From an uncultured Pseudomonadota bacterium (GTDB lineage Bacteria; Pseudomonadota; Gammaproteobacteria; Burkholderiales; Burkholderiaceae_C), in the NCBI GenBank assembly GCA_945952465.1, contig CAMFIB010000002.1, forward strand, positions 124,001 through 188,000: 64,000 nt of DNA. Direction: 5' to 3'. The position numbers and the translations under genes are program-made. Positions 49,710 to 61,027 of this stretch are shown here, one piece after another. The notes below the pieces were generated by a model. That model was not told the DNA's origin, made no database searches, and saw only the letters and a program-made list of their open reading frames with translations. Numbering within the stretch: position 1 is the stretch's first letter; every line of letters starts with the position of its first letter.

Positions 49710-49928
49710 ATGACCGAAACACTTGTGCGCCCGGAGACCGCCGCTGCACTGCCGGCAACGAGCGTGGTTTCCCGTGTGCGTTGCAACGATGTCATCGAGC
49801 AGACCGATGCGCTTCCGTTCTGGCGGCAGGACTACACCCAACTGACGCCGGGCAGCTTCCAGGGGCGCTACTACCGCGACCTGTTCGGTGAACTGCCGTC
49901 GGCCACCCTGCAGCGCGACGTCGAGTGA
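49710..49928 (+). pseudogene. Truncated AraC-type regulator remnant
   Basis: The 72-residue frame starts with a strong ribosome-binding site (AGGAGACCGC). Residues 27-60 (NDVIEQTDALPFWRQDYTQL, then TPGSFQGRY) match the start of the sensor domain of AraC-family activators (the pattern E-Q-x-x-x-x-W-x-Q-x-Y-x-Q-L-x-P-G-x-F-x-G). The frame then changes to unrelated residues (LPSATLQRDVE) and stops at 49928. No DNA-binding helices follow, because the convergent yddG-like gene ends 19 bases later. It is best read as the 5' fragment of a regulator deleted at the island edge. Confidence 0.65.
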
Positions 49929-49946
49929 CTGCCCCCAAGCGGGACG

Positions 49947-50858
49947 CTAAGGAGGTCCGGTGCGTCGACGGGTGGCCCACCCGCACAGCAGCGACCCGGT
50001 ACAGACCATCGCCGCGCCCTGCCAGAACGATGGCGGCAGCGTGGTGTGCAGCACCACGGACGCCAGCACCGCCGACAACACCGGAATGAAATAGGAGGCA
50101 CCGGCGAGCACCGTCACATTGCCGTGCAGAATGCCGATGTTCCACGCCGCGTAGCCAAAGCCCATGGCTGCTGCGGCCAACACCAGCGAGACTGTGCCAG
50201 GCAGACTGAACACCAGAGGGGCGCTGTCGCCGGCCAGATACTTGAACCACAGCGTCACGGCCGTCAGCGTGAAGAACAGCGTCACGCCATTCTGGCCCTG
50301 AGCCATCCGGGCTGTCACCGTGCAGTAGGTGGCCCAGATGAGCGAGCCGGCCAGTGCCAGACCGTAGCTCAGGGGGTTGCGCCCGACATTGGCCAGCATG
50401 CCGGCGATGTCCAGCCCCTGTTCACCTCCCAGTACCCAGCAGATGCCGGTGATGGCGGTGATGAAGCCCGGCACCACCAGCAGGGTCGAGTGCTGGTGGT
50501 TGAAGAGGATGGCGAAGACCATGGTCAGCGCCGGCCACAGGTAGTTGACCATGCCTACCTCGATGGCCTGGCGGCTGGTGTGGGCGTAGCCGATGGACAG
50601 CGCCAGGCACAGTTCGTAGGACACGAACAAGCCCGCGCCCCAGAACAGATAGCGTCGGGGCAATCGGCTGAGTTGGCCGGGTCCCACGGTCAGGCTCAGC
50701 AGCATTGAGGCCACCGTGTAGATCAGGGCCGCGCCGCCCGTGGCTCCGAAATGCTCGCTGACGCTGCGGATCAGGCCGACCACGGCACTCCACAGCAAGA
50801 CCGCCACCAGCCCGGTCAGGGTGGCGGTCCGGTGGTCCGGGGGTGACGTGGAGGCCAA
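49947..50858 (-). CDS. yddG: Aromatic amino acid exporter of the YddG/DMT family
   Basis: The 303-residue product has ten membrane helices and aligns closely with E. coli YddG: VAVLLWSAVVGLIRSVSE, FVSYELCLALSIGYAH, RQAIEVGMVNYLWPALT, AAWNIGILHGNVT and SYFIPVLSAVLA. YddG exports aromatic amino acids and dipeptides. A TTG start at 50858 (MASTSPPDHRTATLTGL) fits the family N-terminus. Two direct repeats upstream may be its operator. It lies between the regulator remnant and the glmS end. Confidence 0.88.
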   Translation of the reverse strand: MASTSPPDHRTATLTGLVAVLLWSAVVGLIRSVSEHFGATGGAALIYTVASMLLSLTVGPGQLSRLPRRYLFWGAGLFVSYELCLALSIGYAHTSRQAIEVGMVNYLWPALTMVFAILFNHQHSTLLVVPGFITAITGICWVLGGEQGLDIAGMLANVGRNPLSYGLALAGSLIWATYCTVTARMAQGQNGVTLFFTLTAVTLWFKYLAGDSAPLVFSLPGTVSLVLAAAAMGFGYAAWNIGILHGNVTVLAGASYFIPVLSAVLASVVLHTTLPPSFWQGAAMVCTGSLLCGWATRRRTGPP

Positions 50859-50923
50859 TGCGCGGGGGTTCCTGTGACTTGAACAAGTGCAGCCGTCCGT
50901 GCTGTTGTATATCAGCCCACTCC

Positions 50924-50955
50924 GACAGACTTTATGGTTTTCTGACGGACTTTAT
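50924..50955. promoter_or_regulatory. Direct repeats upstream of the YddG-like gene
   Basis: GACAGACTTTAT (50924-50935) and GACGGACTTTAT (50944-50955) are 12-base direct repeats, 11 of 12 identical, exactly 20 bases apart. They lie in the 124-base gap between the yddG-like start and the glmS stop. The spacing fits two regulator sites on nearly the same DNA face. Confidence 0.5.
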
Positions 50956-50982
50956 TTGTTCCAGTCAAGTGAAGCCACCCGC

Positions 50983-52851
<1,869 letters not shown>

Positions 52852-52963
52852 GACGTTGGAATGACAGAAGTGGAAATTGGGCCGGATGGTACGCGCCGCC
52901 GTTTGAAATCGGCAACCAATATGGCCGCCAGATTGACGAAATATTGCGACTTCATGGAGATGC

Positions 52964-52976
52964 GAAATAAAATTTC
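52964..52976. promoter_or_regulatory. AT-rich dyad before the Lrp-type gene
   Basis: GAAAT-AAA-ATTTC is a perfect 5-bp inverted repeat placed just 5 bases before the start codon of the Lrp-type regulator and 113 bases before the divergent glmS start. Lrp/AsnC proteins bind AT-rich dyads and often repress themselves. Confidence 0.45.
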
Positions 52977-52981
52977 ATTCC

Positions 52982-53470
52982 ATGACCGATATTGAACTCG
53001 ACGAAACAGATTGGCAGTTGCTCAGCCTGCTGCAGCGCGACGCCGGCCTGAGCAACCAGGCGTTGGCCGCGCGGGTGGGCGTGTCGCCGGCCACCGGCTT
53101 GCGGCGGGTGAAGCGGCTCACCGAGGCCGGCCTCATCCGGGCGCAGGTCGCGCTGCTCGACGCCGACCGCATCGCCGCGCTGCAGGGCCATGGCCTCACC
53201 GCCATCGTCGAGGTCTCGCTCGACCGCCAGGGCGACGAGGCGCAGGCCGCCTTCGAGGCCCGCGTGACCACCGACGCCGCCGTGCAGCAGTGCTACCGCG
53301 TCTCGCCGGGCCCGGACTTCGTGCTGGTGGTGGCGGTGGCCGACATGCCCGGCTACCTGGCGCTGGCGCAGCGCCTGTTCAGCGCCGACGCCAACGTGCG
53401 CAACGTGAAAGCCTACTTCAGCCTGAAGCGGGCCAAATTCGAGCCGACTGTGCCTCTAATGCCCCGCTAG
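52982..53470 (+). CDS. Lrp/AsnC family transcriptional regulator
   Basis: The 162-residue product has the Lrp helix-turn-helix (LDETDWQLLSLLQRDAGLSN, QALAARVGVSPATGLRRVKRL). The RAM/AsnC_trans_reg effector domain follows (AIVEVSLDRQG, CYRVSPGPDFVLVVAVADM). It is divergent from glmS and convergent with glmU, so it sits inside the amino-sugar gene pair without an obvious functional link. The effector amino acid cannot be predicted. Confidence 0.92.
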   Translation: MTDIELDETDWQLLSLLQRDAGLSNQALAARVGVSPATGLRRVKRLTEAGLIRAQVALLDADRIAALQGHGLTAIVEVSLDRQGDEAQAAFEARVTTDAAVQQCYRVSPGPDFVLVVAVADMPGYLALAQRLFSADANVRNVKAYFSLKRAKFEPTVPLMPR

Positions 53471-53494
53471 TCAGCGCGGAATATAGAGAGTTTG

Positions 53495-53508
<14 letters not shown>
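53469..53508 (-). repeat. Dispersed AT-rich repeat, partial copy 5
   Basis: AGTCAGCGCG (53469-53478) matches the reverse core AGTCAGCGCC at nine of ten positions and is followed by GAATATAGAGAG, TTTGCTATCG and TTTTTT, as in the tail of other copies. It starts at the lrp-like stop codon and runs into the last codons of glmU, so it forms the whole junction between the two genes. Confidence 0.5.
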
Positions 53509-54965
<1,457 letters not shown>

Positions 54966-54967
<2 letters not shown>

Positions 54968-55838
54968 GCGTCGTCTTTCAATGCTGGTGCGGATTATCGG
55001 TTTGCTGGCGGCGGCATTGGCGCTGGGCGCCTGCACGCCGAGCAAGTTCGCCTACAACAACGCGCCCGAGCTGCTGTACTGGTGGCTGGACGGCTACGTC
55101 GATTTCAGCGGCGACCAGCCCGAGCAGGTGCGCGCCGAGCTGGCGCAGTTCCAGCGCTGGCACCGCCGCAACGAGCTGCCGCAATATGCCGACGCGCTCG
55201 CCGGCTTTGCCGCGCGCATGAAGGGCGACCTGACGCCCGAGCCCGTCTGCCAGCTCTTCGACGACACCCGCGCCAGCATGGACCGCATGGCGAAACAGAT
55301 CGAGCCTTCCGCCGTGGCGCTGGTGCAGTCGCTGCAGCCCGAGCAGATCGCCCACATGGAAAAGAAATACGCCCGCAGCAACGCCGACTTCCGCGAGAAG
55401 TGGCTGCAGGGTACGCCGGCCGAGCGCGAGAAGCGCCGCCTGAAGCAATTGCAGGACGAGGCCGAGATCGTCTACGGCTCGCTGGGCGATGCGCCGAAAG
55501 AGGTGCTGCGCCAGCAGCTTGCGGCCTCCAGCCAGAACGCGCAGCTCGCCTACAACGAGCGCCTGCGCCGTCAGGCCGACCTGGTTGGCACGTTGAAGAA
55601 GCTCGTGGCCGAGAAGCCCGCCGCGCCGCAGGTGCGCGAGGCGCTGCACGGCGTGGTGGAGCGTTCGCTGCGCAGCCCCGACCCGGCGTACCGCGCCTAC
55701 AACCTGAAGATCCAGAAAGAGTCGTGCGCCGGTTTCGCCGCCGTCCACAACGCCATGAACGCCGAGCAGCGCGCGGCCGGCATCAAGCGGGTGCAGAAGT
55801 ACGAGGCCGACATGCGGGAGCTGAGCGCCAGGGGCTGA
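54966..55838 (+). CDS. DUF6279 family lipoprotein
   Basis: The 290-residue product has a lipoprotein signal peptide (MRRLSMLVRIIGLLAAALAL) with lipobox L-G-A-C, so Cys23 is the lipidated residue. The mature part is helical and resembles DUF6279: KFAYNNAPELLYWWLDGYVDF, QPEQVRAELAQFQRWHRRNELP near residue 50. Function unknown; it is probably anchored in the outer membrane. An ATG at 54954 is also possible. The 5' end overlaps the annotated glmU start on the other strand, so start choice for the two genes is linked. Confidence 0.82.
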
Positions 55839-55860
55839 GCACCCGGCCCGGCGCGGCGGC

Positions 55861-56805
55861 TCAACTGCCGCTGTCCAGCGTGTGCGCCGCCGTTTTGTCC
55901 TGGCCCAGCCGCGCCACCAGTTGCGGCAGCGCTTCCGCCAGCGCCGGCTTCAGGCCGAACGGCGGGTTGATGACGAACATGCCGCTGGCCGTGAGGCCGG
56001 GGCGCTGCGGCTTGGCATCCGTCCCCAGCTTGTGCAGCTCTGGCGCCGCCTGGCCCGACTTGATGGCCAGCGTGGCGTGCAGCCAGGGTTTTCCGGCCTT
56101 GGTGGCCAGCGTGCGCAGCTTGCGCGGCAGGTCGTGCGCCTCCATGCGCGGGATGATGGGGTACCAGACTGCGTAGACGCCGGTGGCAAACCGCTTGAGC
56201 GCCTCCGCCAGCATGGTCTGCACCCGCGCGTAGTCGCTCTTCAGTTCGTAGCTGGGGTCGCACAGCACCAGCGCCCGGCGCGAGGGCGGCGGCAGGAACT
56301 GCTTCAAGCCCTCGAAACCATCGGCGTTCAGCACCGCCACCCGCTTGCCCGCTTCGAGCTGCGCGATGTTGGCGTCCAGCGTGCGGCCGTCGGTGGGGTG
56401 CAGCTCGAACAGCTTGAGCTTGTCATGCGGCCGCAGCAACTGCTCGGTGATGAAGGGCGAGCCGGGGTAGACCCGCGCCGCGCCGCCGCCGGTGTTGAAG
56501 GTCTGCACGATGTCCAGGTAGTCCTGCAGCGCGCTTGCTACAGTTTCAGGAGCTGAGTTGCCAGATTTGGCGCTGACTGCGGGCTGTTTTTGTGCCGAAA
56601 TCAGGCGAAAAACGCCTTCCGCCGCCTCGCCGCTGGTGTTGGCGTAATCGCCGTCCAGCCGGTACAGGCCGGCGCCGGCGTGTGTGTCCACCACCGTGAG
56701 GGCCGCCTCTTTCTCGGTGAGGCGCTTGAGCATGGCCACCAGCGTCAGGTGCTTGAGCACGTCGGCGTGGTTGCCGGCATGGAAGGCATGGCGGTAGCTG
56801 AACAT
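55861..56805 (-). CDS. rlmJ: 23S rRNA (adenine(2030)-N6)-methyltransferase RlmJ
   Basis: RlmJ methylates A2030 of 23S rRNA using S-adenosylmethionine. The 314-residue product begins MFSYRHAFHAGNHADVLKH, the family signature, followed by DTHAGAGLY, PGSPFITEQLLRPHD, LCDPSYELKSDY (the DPPY-type catalytic motif, here with Ser) and TASGMFVINPPFGL. E. coli RlmJ is 280 residues; the excess includes a segment near residues 70-90 encoded by a dispersed repeat at 56534-56597, just before the LQDYLDIVQTFN helix. The Ser for Pro in the catalytic motif is tolerated in many relatives. Confidence 0.94.
   Translation of the reverse strand: MFSYRHAFHAGNHADVLKHLTLVAMLKRLTEKEAALTVVDTHAGAGLYRLDGDYANTSGEAAEGVFRLISAQKQPAVSAKSGNSAPETVASALQDYLDIVQTFNTGGGAARVYPGSPFITEQLLRPHDKLKLFELHPTDGRTLDANIAQLEAGKRVAVLNADGFEGLKQFLPPPSRRALVLCDPSYELKSDYARVQTMLAEALKRFATGVYAVWYPIIPRMEAHDLPRKLRTLATKAGKPWLHATLAIKSGQAAPELHKLGTDAKPQRPGLTASGMFVINPPFGLKPALAEALPQLVARLGQDKTAAHTLDSGS
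56534..56597 (+). repeat. Dispersed AT-rich repeat, copy 7 (inside rlmJ)
   Basis: GCTACAGTTT, AGCTGAG, then the core GGCGCTGACT (56569-56578) and GGGCTGTTTTTGTG align without gaps to copy 1 at 2398-2455 with about 69 percent identity by eye. On the - strand it is read in frame within rlmJ, the core as Val-Ser-Ala, and supplies residues absent from E. coli RlmJ. Confidence 0.72.
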
Positions 56806-57085
56806 AGGGTGGTGATGTTACCGGCACGCAACACCGCGCCGGTTTTTCTGCATGCCCGGCTTTGGTTCGCCGCGTGTCCATCTGCGTGCGCGGCGCGGTT
56901 CCCGGCCGCATTTGCCCTTGTTTCAGCCCGCGCGCGGTGCACCCGCCGCCAGCGCCGCGCACCGCCGTGGCGCCGTACGCCGCAGGGCGTATTGAGGCAC
57001 CGCGCCGCCCTCCCTACGCTGAAAAAAGACCAGCCCCCAACTGGTCTGCTGTCAATCCGCACATCACCTAGACCGGAGGGTTCCC

Positions 57086-58222
57086 ATGCGACAACAACAC
57101 GCTTCCTTGACCACACATTCCCGCCGCGTTGCCACGCTGGTCGGCGCCGGCCTCGCGCTGTGCGCCGGCCTGGCCCACGCCGGCGCCACCTTCACCCTTG
57201 GCGACGACAAGTCGCTCACGCTCGGCCTCGGCCTCAAGACCAGCTTCATCAGCGCCGAGAAGGGCGCCGCCAACGGCAGCAGCCGCTCCAAGGACTTCAA
57301 CGTCGACAGCGCCCGCATCTACCTGGGCGCCTCGCTCAGCAAGATGGTCAAGCTGACGCTCAACACCGAGAAAGACGCCGACGACAAGATCCACATCCTC
57401 GACGCCTACGGCGAGCTGCAGTTCGCGCCCGAGTTCAACGTGGCCATTGGCCGCACCATCGTGCCGTCGGACCGCGCCAACCTCTCGGGCGGCTACTACA
57501 TCGCGCCCTATGAATTCCCCGGCGTGGCCTCGCAGTTCTATTCCAAGTTCGCCAGCCGCGACGACGGCGCCGTGGTCTGGGGCAAGCTGGCCGGCGGCAA
57601 GTTCGTCTATTCCGGCGGCGCCTTCAAGGGCCGCAACCGGGTGGCCGGCGGCTCCAACCAGTCCAGCTCGCTGCTGTACGCCGGCCGCCTCGCCTACGCC
57701 TTCTGGGACGCCGAGCCCGCCCCGGCCTACTTCACCGGCAGCACCTACTACGGCGGCGTCGACGTGCTGACGCTGGGCCTCGTCGCCCAGACCCAGAAAG
57801 ACGGCGTGGGTAGCGCCGCCGTGCGCGACGACTACACCGCCTACGGCGTCGATCTGCTGATGGAGAAGAAGCTGCCCGGCGGCGTGCTGACGCTCGAAGG
57901 CGCCTATTCCAAGTACGACTTCTCCACCGCCGCCGGCCTGGCCGACGTGTCCTCGCCCGGCATGCAGCCCGGCAAGTCCGGCCTCGTCGTGGCCGCCTTC
58001 CTGTTCCCCGAGAAGATCGGCTGGGGCAAGCTGCAGCCCTTCGCGCGGTACCAGAAGTTCAGCAGCGACGTGAGCAGCGCCGGCGACGTGAAGCAGGCCG
58101 ACCTGGGCCTCAACTACGTGATCGACGGCGCCAACACCCGCATCGTGGCCGACTACCGCAAGCTCAAGGCCGGCGGCACCAGTCGCGACGCCTTCATTCT
58201 GGGCCTGCAGCTCCAGTATTGA
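57086..58222 (+). CDS. Outer-membrane porin (OprO/OprP-like)
   Basis: The 378-residue product has a signal peptide (cleavage after AHAG) and a barrel typical of short phosphate-selective-porin relatives. Landmarks are FTLGDDKSLTLGLGLKTSF at the start, DAYGELQFAPEFNVAIGR near residue 110 and FILGLQLQY with a terminal aromatic residue. Several aromatic-girdle strands (YSGGAFKGRN, GGVLTLEGAYSKYDF) are clear. The solute is unknown. CCGGAGGGTTCCC precedes the ATG. Confidence 0.85.
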   Translation: MRQQHASLTTHSRRVATLVGAGLALCAGLAHAGATFTLGDDKSLTLGLGLKTSFISAEKGAANGSSRSKDFNVDSARIYLGASLSKMVKLTLNTEKDADDKIHILDAYGELQFAPEFNVAIGRTIVPSDRANLSGGYYIAPYEFPGVASQFYSKFASRDDGAVVWGKLAGGKFVYSGGAFKGRNRVAGGSNQSSSLLYAGRLAYAFWDAEPAPAYFTGSTYYGGVDVLTLGLVAQTQKDGVGSAAVRDDYTAYGVDLLMEKKLPGGVLTLEGAYSKYDFSTAAGLADVSSPGMQPGKSGLVVAAFLFPEKIGWGKLQPFARYQKFSSDVSSAGDVKQADLGLNYVIDGANTRIVADYRKLKAGGTSRDAFILGLQLQY

Positions 58223-58239
58223 GGCTCCCGGCGGGGCAC

Positions 58240-58269
58240 TTGCCGCAAGCCCTTGATTTTCCTTATAAT
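58240..58269 (+). promoter_or_regulatory. Probable rplM promoter
   Basis: TTGCCG (58240-58245), an 18-base spacer and TATAAT (58264-58269) form a near-consensus sigma-70 promoter about 125 bases before rplM. The intervening leader may carry the usual autoregulatory structure of the L13-S9 message. Confidence 0.65.
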
Positions 58270-58394
58270 CGAGGGCTTCGCAGCGATTTTGTGGCCCCGC
58301 GGCGAAGGCGTTTCATCACCACCTAAGAGGTTTCCAGAAGAGAAACACCGACCGTGGAAAAGGGCCCGCCAAACCAACTCTCGGTAGAGAACTC

Positions 58395-58823
58395 ATGAAA
58401 ACCTTCAGCGCAAAGCCCGCTGACGTGACGCACGAGTGGTTTGTGATTGACGCGACCGACAAGGTCCTCGGACGGGTAGCCAGCGAAGTGGCCCTCCGAC
58501 TGCGCGGCAAGCACAAGGCCATTTACACGCCTCACGTCGACACCGGCGACTACATCGTCGTCATCAACGCAGCCCAGCTGCGCGTCACCGGCGCCAAGCC
58601 GCTCGACAAGATCTACTACCGCCACTCGGGCTTCCCGGGCGGCATCACCGCGACCAACTTCCGCGACCTGCAGGCCAAGCACCCCGGCCGCGCGCTGGAA
58701 AAGGCCGTCAAGGGCATGCTGCCCAAGGGCCCGCTCGGCTACGCGATGATCAAGAAACTCAAGGTGTACGGTGGTGCCGAGCACCCGCACACCGCCCAGC
58801 AGCCCAAGGCGCTGGCCATCTAA
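58395..58823 (+). CDS. rplM: 50S ribosomal protein L13
   Basis: The 142-residue product is uL13: [50 protein letters not shown] and [18 protein letters not shown] are family motifs. It is a structural component of the large subunit and is followed after 12 bases by rpsI, the universal pairing. Confidence 0.98.
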   Translation: MKTFSAKPADVTHEWFVIDATDKVLGRVASEVALRLRGKHKAIYTPHVDTGDYIVVINAAQLRVTGAKPLDKIYYRHSGFPGGITATNFRDLQAKHPGRALEKAVKGMLPKGPLGYAMIKKLKVYGGAEHPHTAQQPKALAI

Positions 58824-58835
58824 GGAGCCTTGAGA

Positions 58836-59228
58836 ATGATTGGTGATTGGAACAATGGCACCGGCCGTCGCAAATCCAGCGTCGCCCGCGTGTTTCTGAA
58901 AAAGGGCTCCGGCCAGATCCGTGTGAATGGCAAGGACGTCGCCGAGTTCTTCGGCCGCCAGACCTCGATCATGATCGTCAAGCAGCCGCTGGTGCTGACC
59001 AACCATGTCGAAACCTTCGACATCCAGGTCAACGTCCACGGCGGCGGCGAATCGGGTCAGGCCGGCGCCACGCGCCACGGCATCACCCGCGCGCTGATCG
59101 ACTGGGACGCAACGCTGAAGCCGGCTCTGAGCCAGGCCGGTTTCGTGACCCGCGACGCCCGCGAAGTGGAACGTAAGAAGGTCGGTTTGCACGGCGCCCG
59201 CCGTCGCAAGCAGTTCTCCAAGCGTTAA
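58836..59228 (+). CDS. rpsI: 30S ribosomal protein S9
   Basis: The 130-residue product is uS9: [20 protein letters not shown] at the start, [19 protein letters not shown] in the middle and the basic tail RRRKQFSKR that reaches the P-site tRNA. The ATG at 58836 is preferred over 58830 because it yields the canonical N-terminus and 130 residues. TAAGGAGCCTTGAGA precedes it. Confidence 0.98.
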   Translation: MIGDWNNGTGRRKSSVARVFLKKGSGQIRVNGKDVAEFFGRQTSIMIVKQPLVLTNHVETFDIQVNVHGGGESGQAGATRHGITRALIDWDATLKPALSQAGFVTRDAREVERKKVGLHGARRRKQFSKR

Positions 59229-59250
59229 ACCCGCTCGGGTACCGCCCGCC

Positions 59251-59284
59251 AAAGCCGCAACAAGCCCGCTTGCTGCGGCTTTGT
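59251..59284 (+). terminator. Terminator after rplM-rpsI
   Basis: AAAGCCGCA-ACAAGC, loop CC, GCTTGC-TGCGGCTTT forms a long stem with one bulged position and a short T-run. It starts 22 bases after the rpsI stop. Confidence 0.75.
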
Positions 59285-59317
59285 GCTTTACAGGGCCTGC
59301 CTACACTCAGCCTCCCG

Positions 59318-60037
59318 ATGCGTTTTCGCCTTCTTCGCCGCCGCCTCACCATCAGCGCGCCCCGCATGGCCGTGCGCAGTCGCCTGCCGTGGCCGCTGCG
59401 CTGGGTCGGGTACGCGCTGGCGCTGGGCTTCTGCGCCGCCATCGGCCTGTGGGCCTTCGAGTTCGGCCGGCACATTGCCGGCCTGGATTCCGGCCACGAG
59501 AACGAACTGGCGGCCATGCGCGAGGAACTGACCCGGCTGCGCGCGGAAAAAGTGGCGGCCCTGGCTGCCGCCAACTCCGGCAACGCCACCAGCACGCTGC
59601 TGGTGGCCGAGAAGGTGGCGCAGGAAAAACTGGTGCAGCAGATCAAGCAGCTCGAAACCGAGAACCGCTCGCTGCGCGACGACCTGGGTTTCTTCGAGCA
59701 GCTCATTCCCGCCGCGGCCGACCAGGCGATCAGCGTGCGCAGCCTGCAGGCTGAAATCATCGGCAACAACCAGCTCAAGTGGCAGGTGCTGGTGCTGCAG
59801 CCCACCCGCAAGGCGCCGGAATTCGACGGCCAGCTGGAAATCTCGCTGTCCGGCACGCAGGCCGGCGGCAAACCCTGGAGCCTGACGCTGCCGGGCAGCG
59901 CCCAGCCCATCAAGCTGCGCCAGTACGGCCGCTTCGAAGGCCTGGTCAACCTGCCCGAACAGACCGTGGTAAAAAACGTGTCCGTCAAGGTGATGGAAGG
60001 CTCGGCCACCCGGGCCACGCACAGCATCAAGCTCTGA
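59318..60037 (+). CDS. DUF6776-like coiled-coil inner-membrane protein
   Basis: The 239-residue product has an Arg-rich N-terminus, one membrane helix (WVGYALALGFCAAIGLWAF, about residues 32-50) and a coiled coil (ELAAMREELTRLRAEK; KLVQQIKQLETENRSLRDDL). A beta-rich domain follows that ends MEGSATRATHSIKL. This matches the DUF6776 type found just before bactofilin in Burkholderiales. It is likely periplasmic with an N-terminal anchor and may cooperate with the bactofilin at 60075, 37 bases downstream. The ATG at 59318 is chosen over an upstream in-frame ATG lying in the terminator. Confidence 0.8.
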   Translation: MRFRLLRRRLTISAPRMAVRSRLPWPLRWVGYALALGFCAAIGLWAFEFGRHIAGLDSGHENELAAMREELTRLRAEKVAALAAANSGNATSTLLVAEKVAQEKLVQQIKQLETENRSLRDDLGFFEQLIPAAADQAISVRSLQAEIIGNNQLKWQVLVLQPTRKAPEFDGQLEISLSGTQAGGKPWSLTLPGSAQPIKLRQYGRFEGLVNLPEQTVVKNVSVKVMEGSATRATHSIKL

Positions 60038-60074
60038 CCCGGACCGACCGACTTCCACCGAAAGGACACCCGAC

Positions 60075-60479
60075 ATGTTCAACCGCAAGAAGCAGCCGCC
60101 GATCAAGAGCCTGATCGCCGCCGACAGCATCATCCAGGGCCACATCAGCTTCGGCGAAGGCCTGCGCATCGACGGCAGGGTGAACGGCAACGTGCTCGCC
60201 ATCGAGGGCCGCGCCAGCATTCTGGTGATCAGCGAAACCGCCGTCGTCATCGGCGAGATCCACGCCGACCACGTCATCATCAACGGCAAGGTCACTGGCC
60301 AGGTCAATGCGTCGGAACTGCTGGAGCTGCAGCCCACCGCCCGCATCGACGGCGACGTGAACTACCGCGCACTGGAGATGCACCAGGGCGCGGTCATCAG
60401 CGGCAAGCTGAAGCCGTTCGACGAGCTGGACATCGGCGGCGAGAAGCCGGCGCTGACGCTGGCCTCCAACAACAGCTGA
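60075..60479 (+). CDS. Bactofilin, polymer-forming cytoskeletal protein
   Basis: The 134-residue product is a bactofilin, a cytoplasmic right-handed beta-helix that self-assembles into filaments at the membrane and organises cell-wall enzymes. Repeating strands are visible (GHISFGEGLRIDGRVNGNV, VIGEIHADHVIINGKVTGQV, ARIDGDVNYRALEMHQGAVI). The short N-terminus MFNRKKQPPI and the disordered tail are typical. AAAGGACACCCGAC precedes the ATG. It follows the coiled-coil protein and precedes erpA. Confidence 0.95.
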   Translation: MFNRKKQPPIKSLIAADSIIQGHISFGEGLRIDGRVNGNVLAIEGRASILVISETAVVIGEIHADHVIINGKVTGQVNASELLELQPTARIDGDVNYRALEMHQGAVISGKLKPFDELDIGGEKPALTLASNNS

Positions 60480-60529
60480 TCGCCTGCGGGCGCCGCAGCC
60501 CCGCGAGCTTGAAAGACCTTCACACGCCC

Positions 60530-60554
60530 ATAGTTGGCTAAAATAGCCTAGTAT
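60530..60554. promoter_or_regulatory. IscR type 1 binding site upstream of erpA
   Basis: The 25-base segment has left half ATAGTTGGCT, centre AAAAT and right half AGCCTAGTAT. Against the E. coli type 1 IscR consensus (ATASYYGACTRWWWYAGTCRRSTAT) it matches at about 22 of 25 positions by eye. It ends 36 bases before the erpA start, where promoter elements are expected, implying repression by [2Fe-2S]-IscR. Confidence 0.72.
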
Positions 60555-60590
60555 TCCACTCAGTTACTGCTGAACGTTCCGGAGAATTCC

Positions 60591-60956
60591 ATGAGTGCCG
60601 TTGCCGCCGATGTCCAGACGGACATGCCCGCCCCTATCGTCTTCACCGACAGCGCCGCCGCCAAGGTGGCCGACCTGATCGCGGAAGAAGGCAACCCCGA
60701 CCTGAAGCTGCGCGTGTTCGTGCAGGGCGGCGGCTGCTCGGGCTTTCAGTACGGCTTCACGTTCGACGAGGTGACGAACGAGGACGACACCACGATGACG
60801 AAGAACGGCGTCTCGCTGCTGATCGACGCGATGAGCTACCAGTACCTGGTGGGCGCCGAGATCGACTACAAGGAAGACCTGCAGGGCGCCCAGTTCGTCA
60901 TCAAGAACCCGAACGCCACCACCACCTGCGGCTGCGGTTCCAGCTTCTCGACCTGA
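60591..60956 (+). CDS. erpA: Iron-sulfur cluster insertion protein ErpA
   Basis: ErpA is an A-type carrier delivering Fe-S clusters to apoproteins. The 121-residue product has the three family Cys residues in [11 protein letters not shown] and TTCGCGSSF, and [20 protein letters not shown] near the N-terminus. GGAGAATTCC precedes the ATG. It stands downstream of a near-consensus IscR site and is followed by a strong terminator, so it is a single-gene, Fe-S-responsive unit. Confidence 0.97.
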   Translation: MSAVAADVQTDMPAPIVFTDSAAAKVADLIAEEGNPDLKLRVFVQGGGCSGFQYGFTFDEVTNEDDTTMTKNGVSLLIDAMSYQYLVGAEIDYKEDLQGAQFVIKNPNATTTCGCGSSFST

Positions 60957-60983
60957 GCGTTCGCAGCTCTCCCGACCGAAAGG

Positions 60984-61004
60984 CCGCCTGCGGGCGGCTT
61001 TTTG
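60984..61004 (+). terminator. Rho-independent terminator after erpA
   Basis: GCCGCC, loop TGCG, GGCGGC is followed by TTTTT. It lies 28 bases after the erpA stop. Confidence 0.88.
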
Positions 61005-61027
61005 CTGTGCGCGCTATCCTCGAATCG

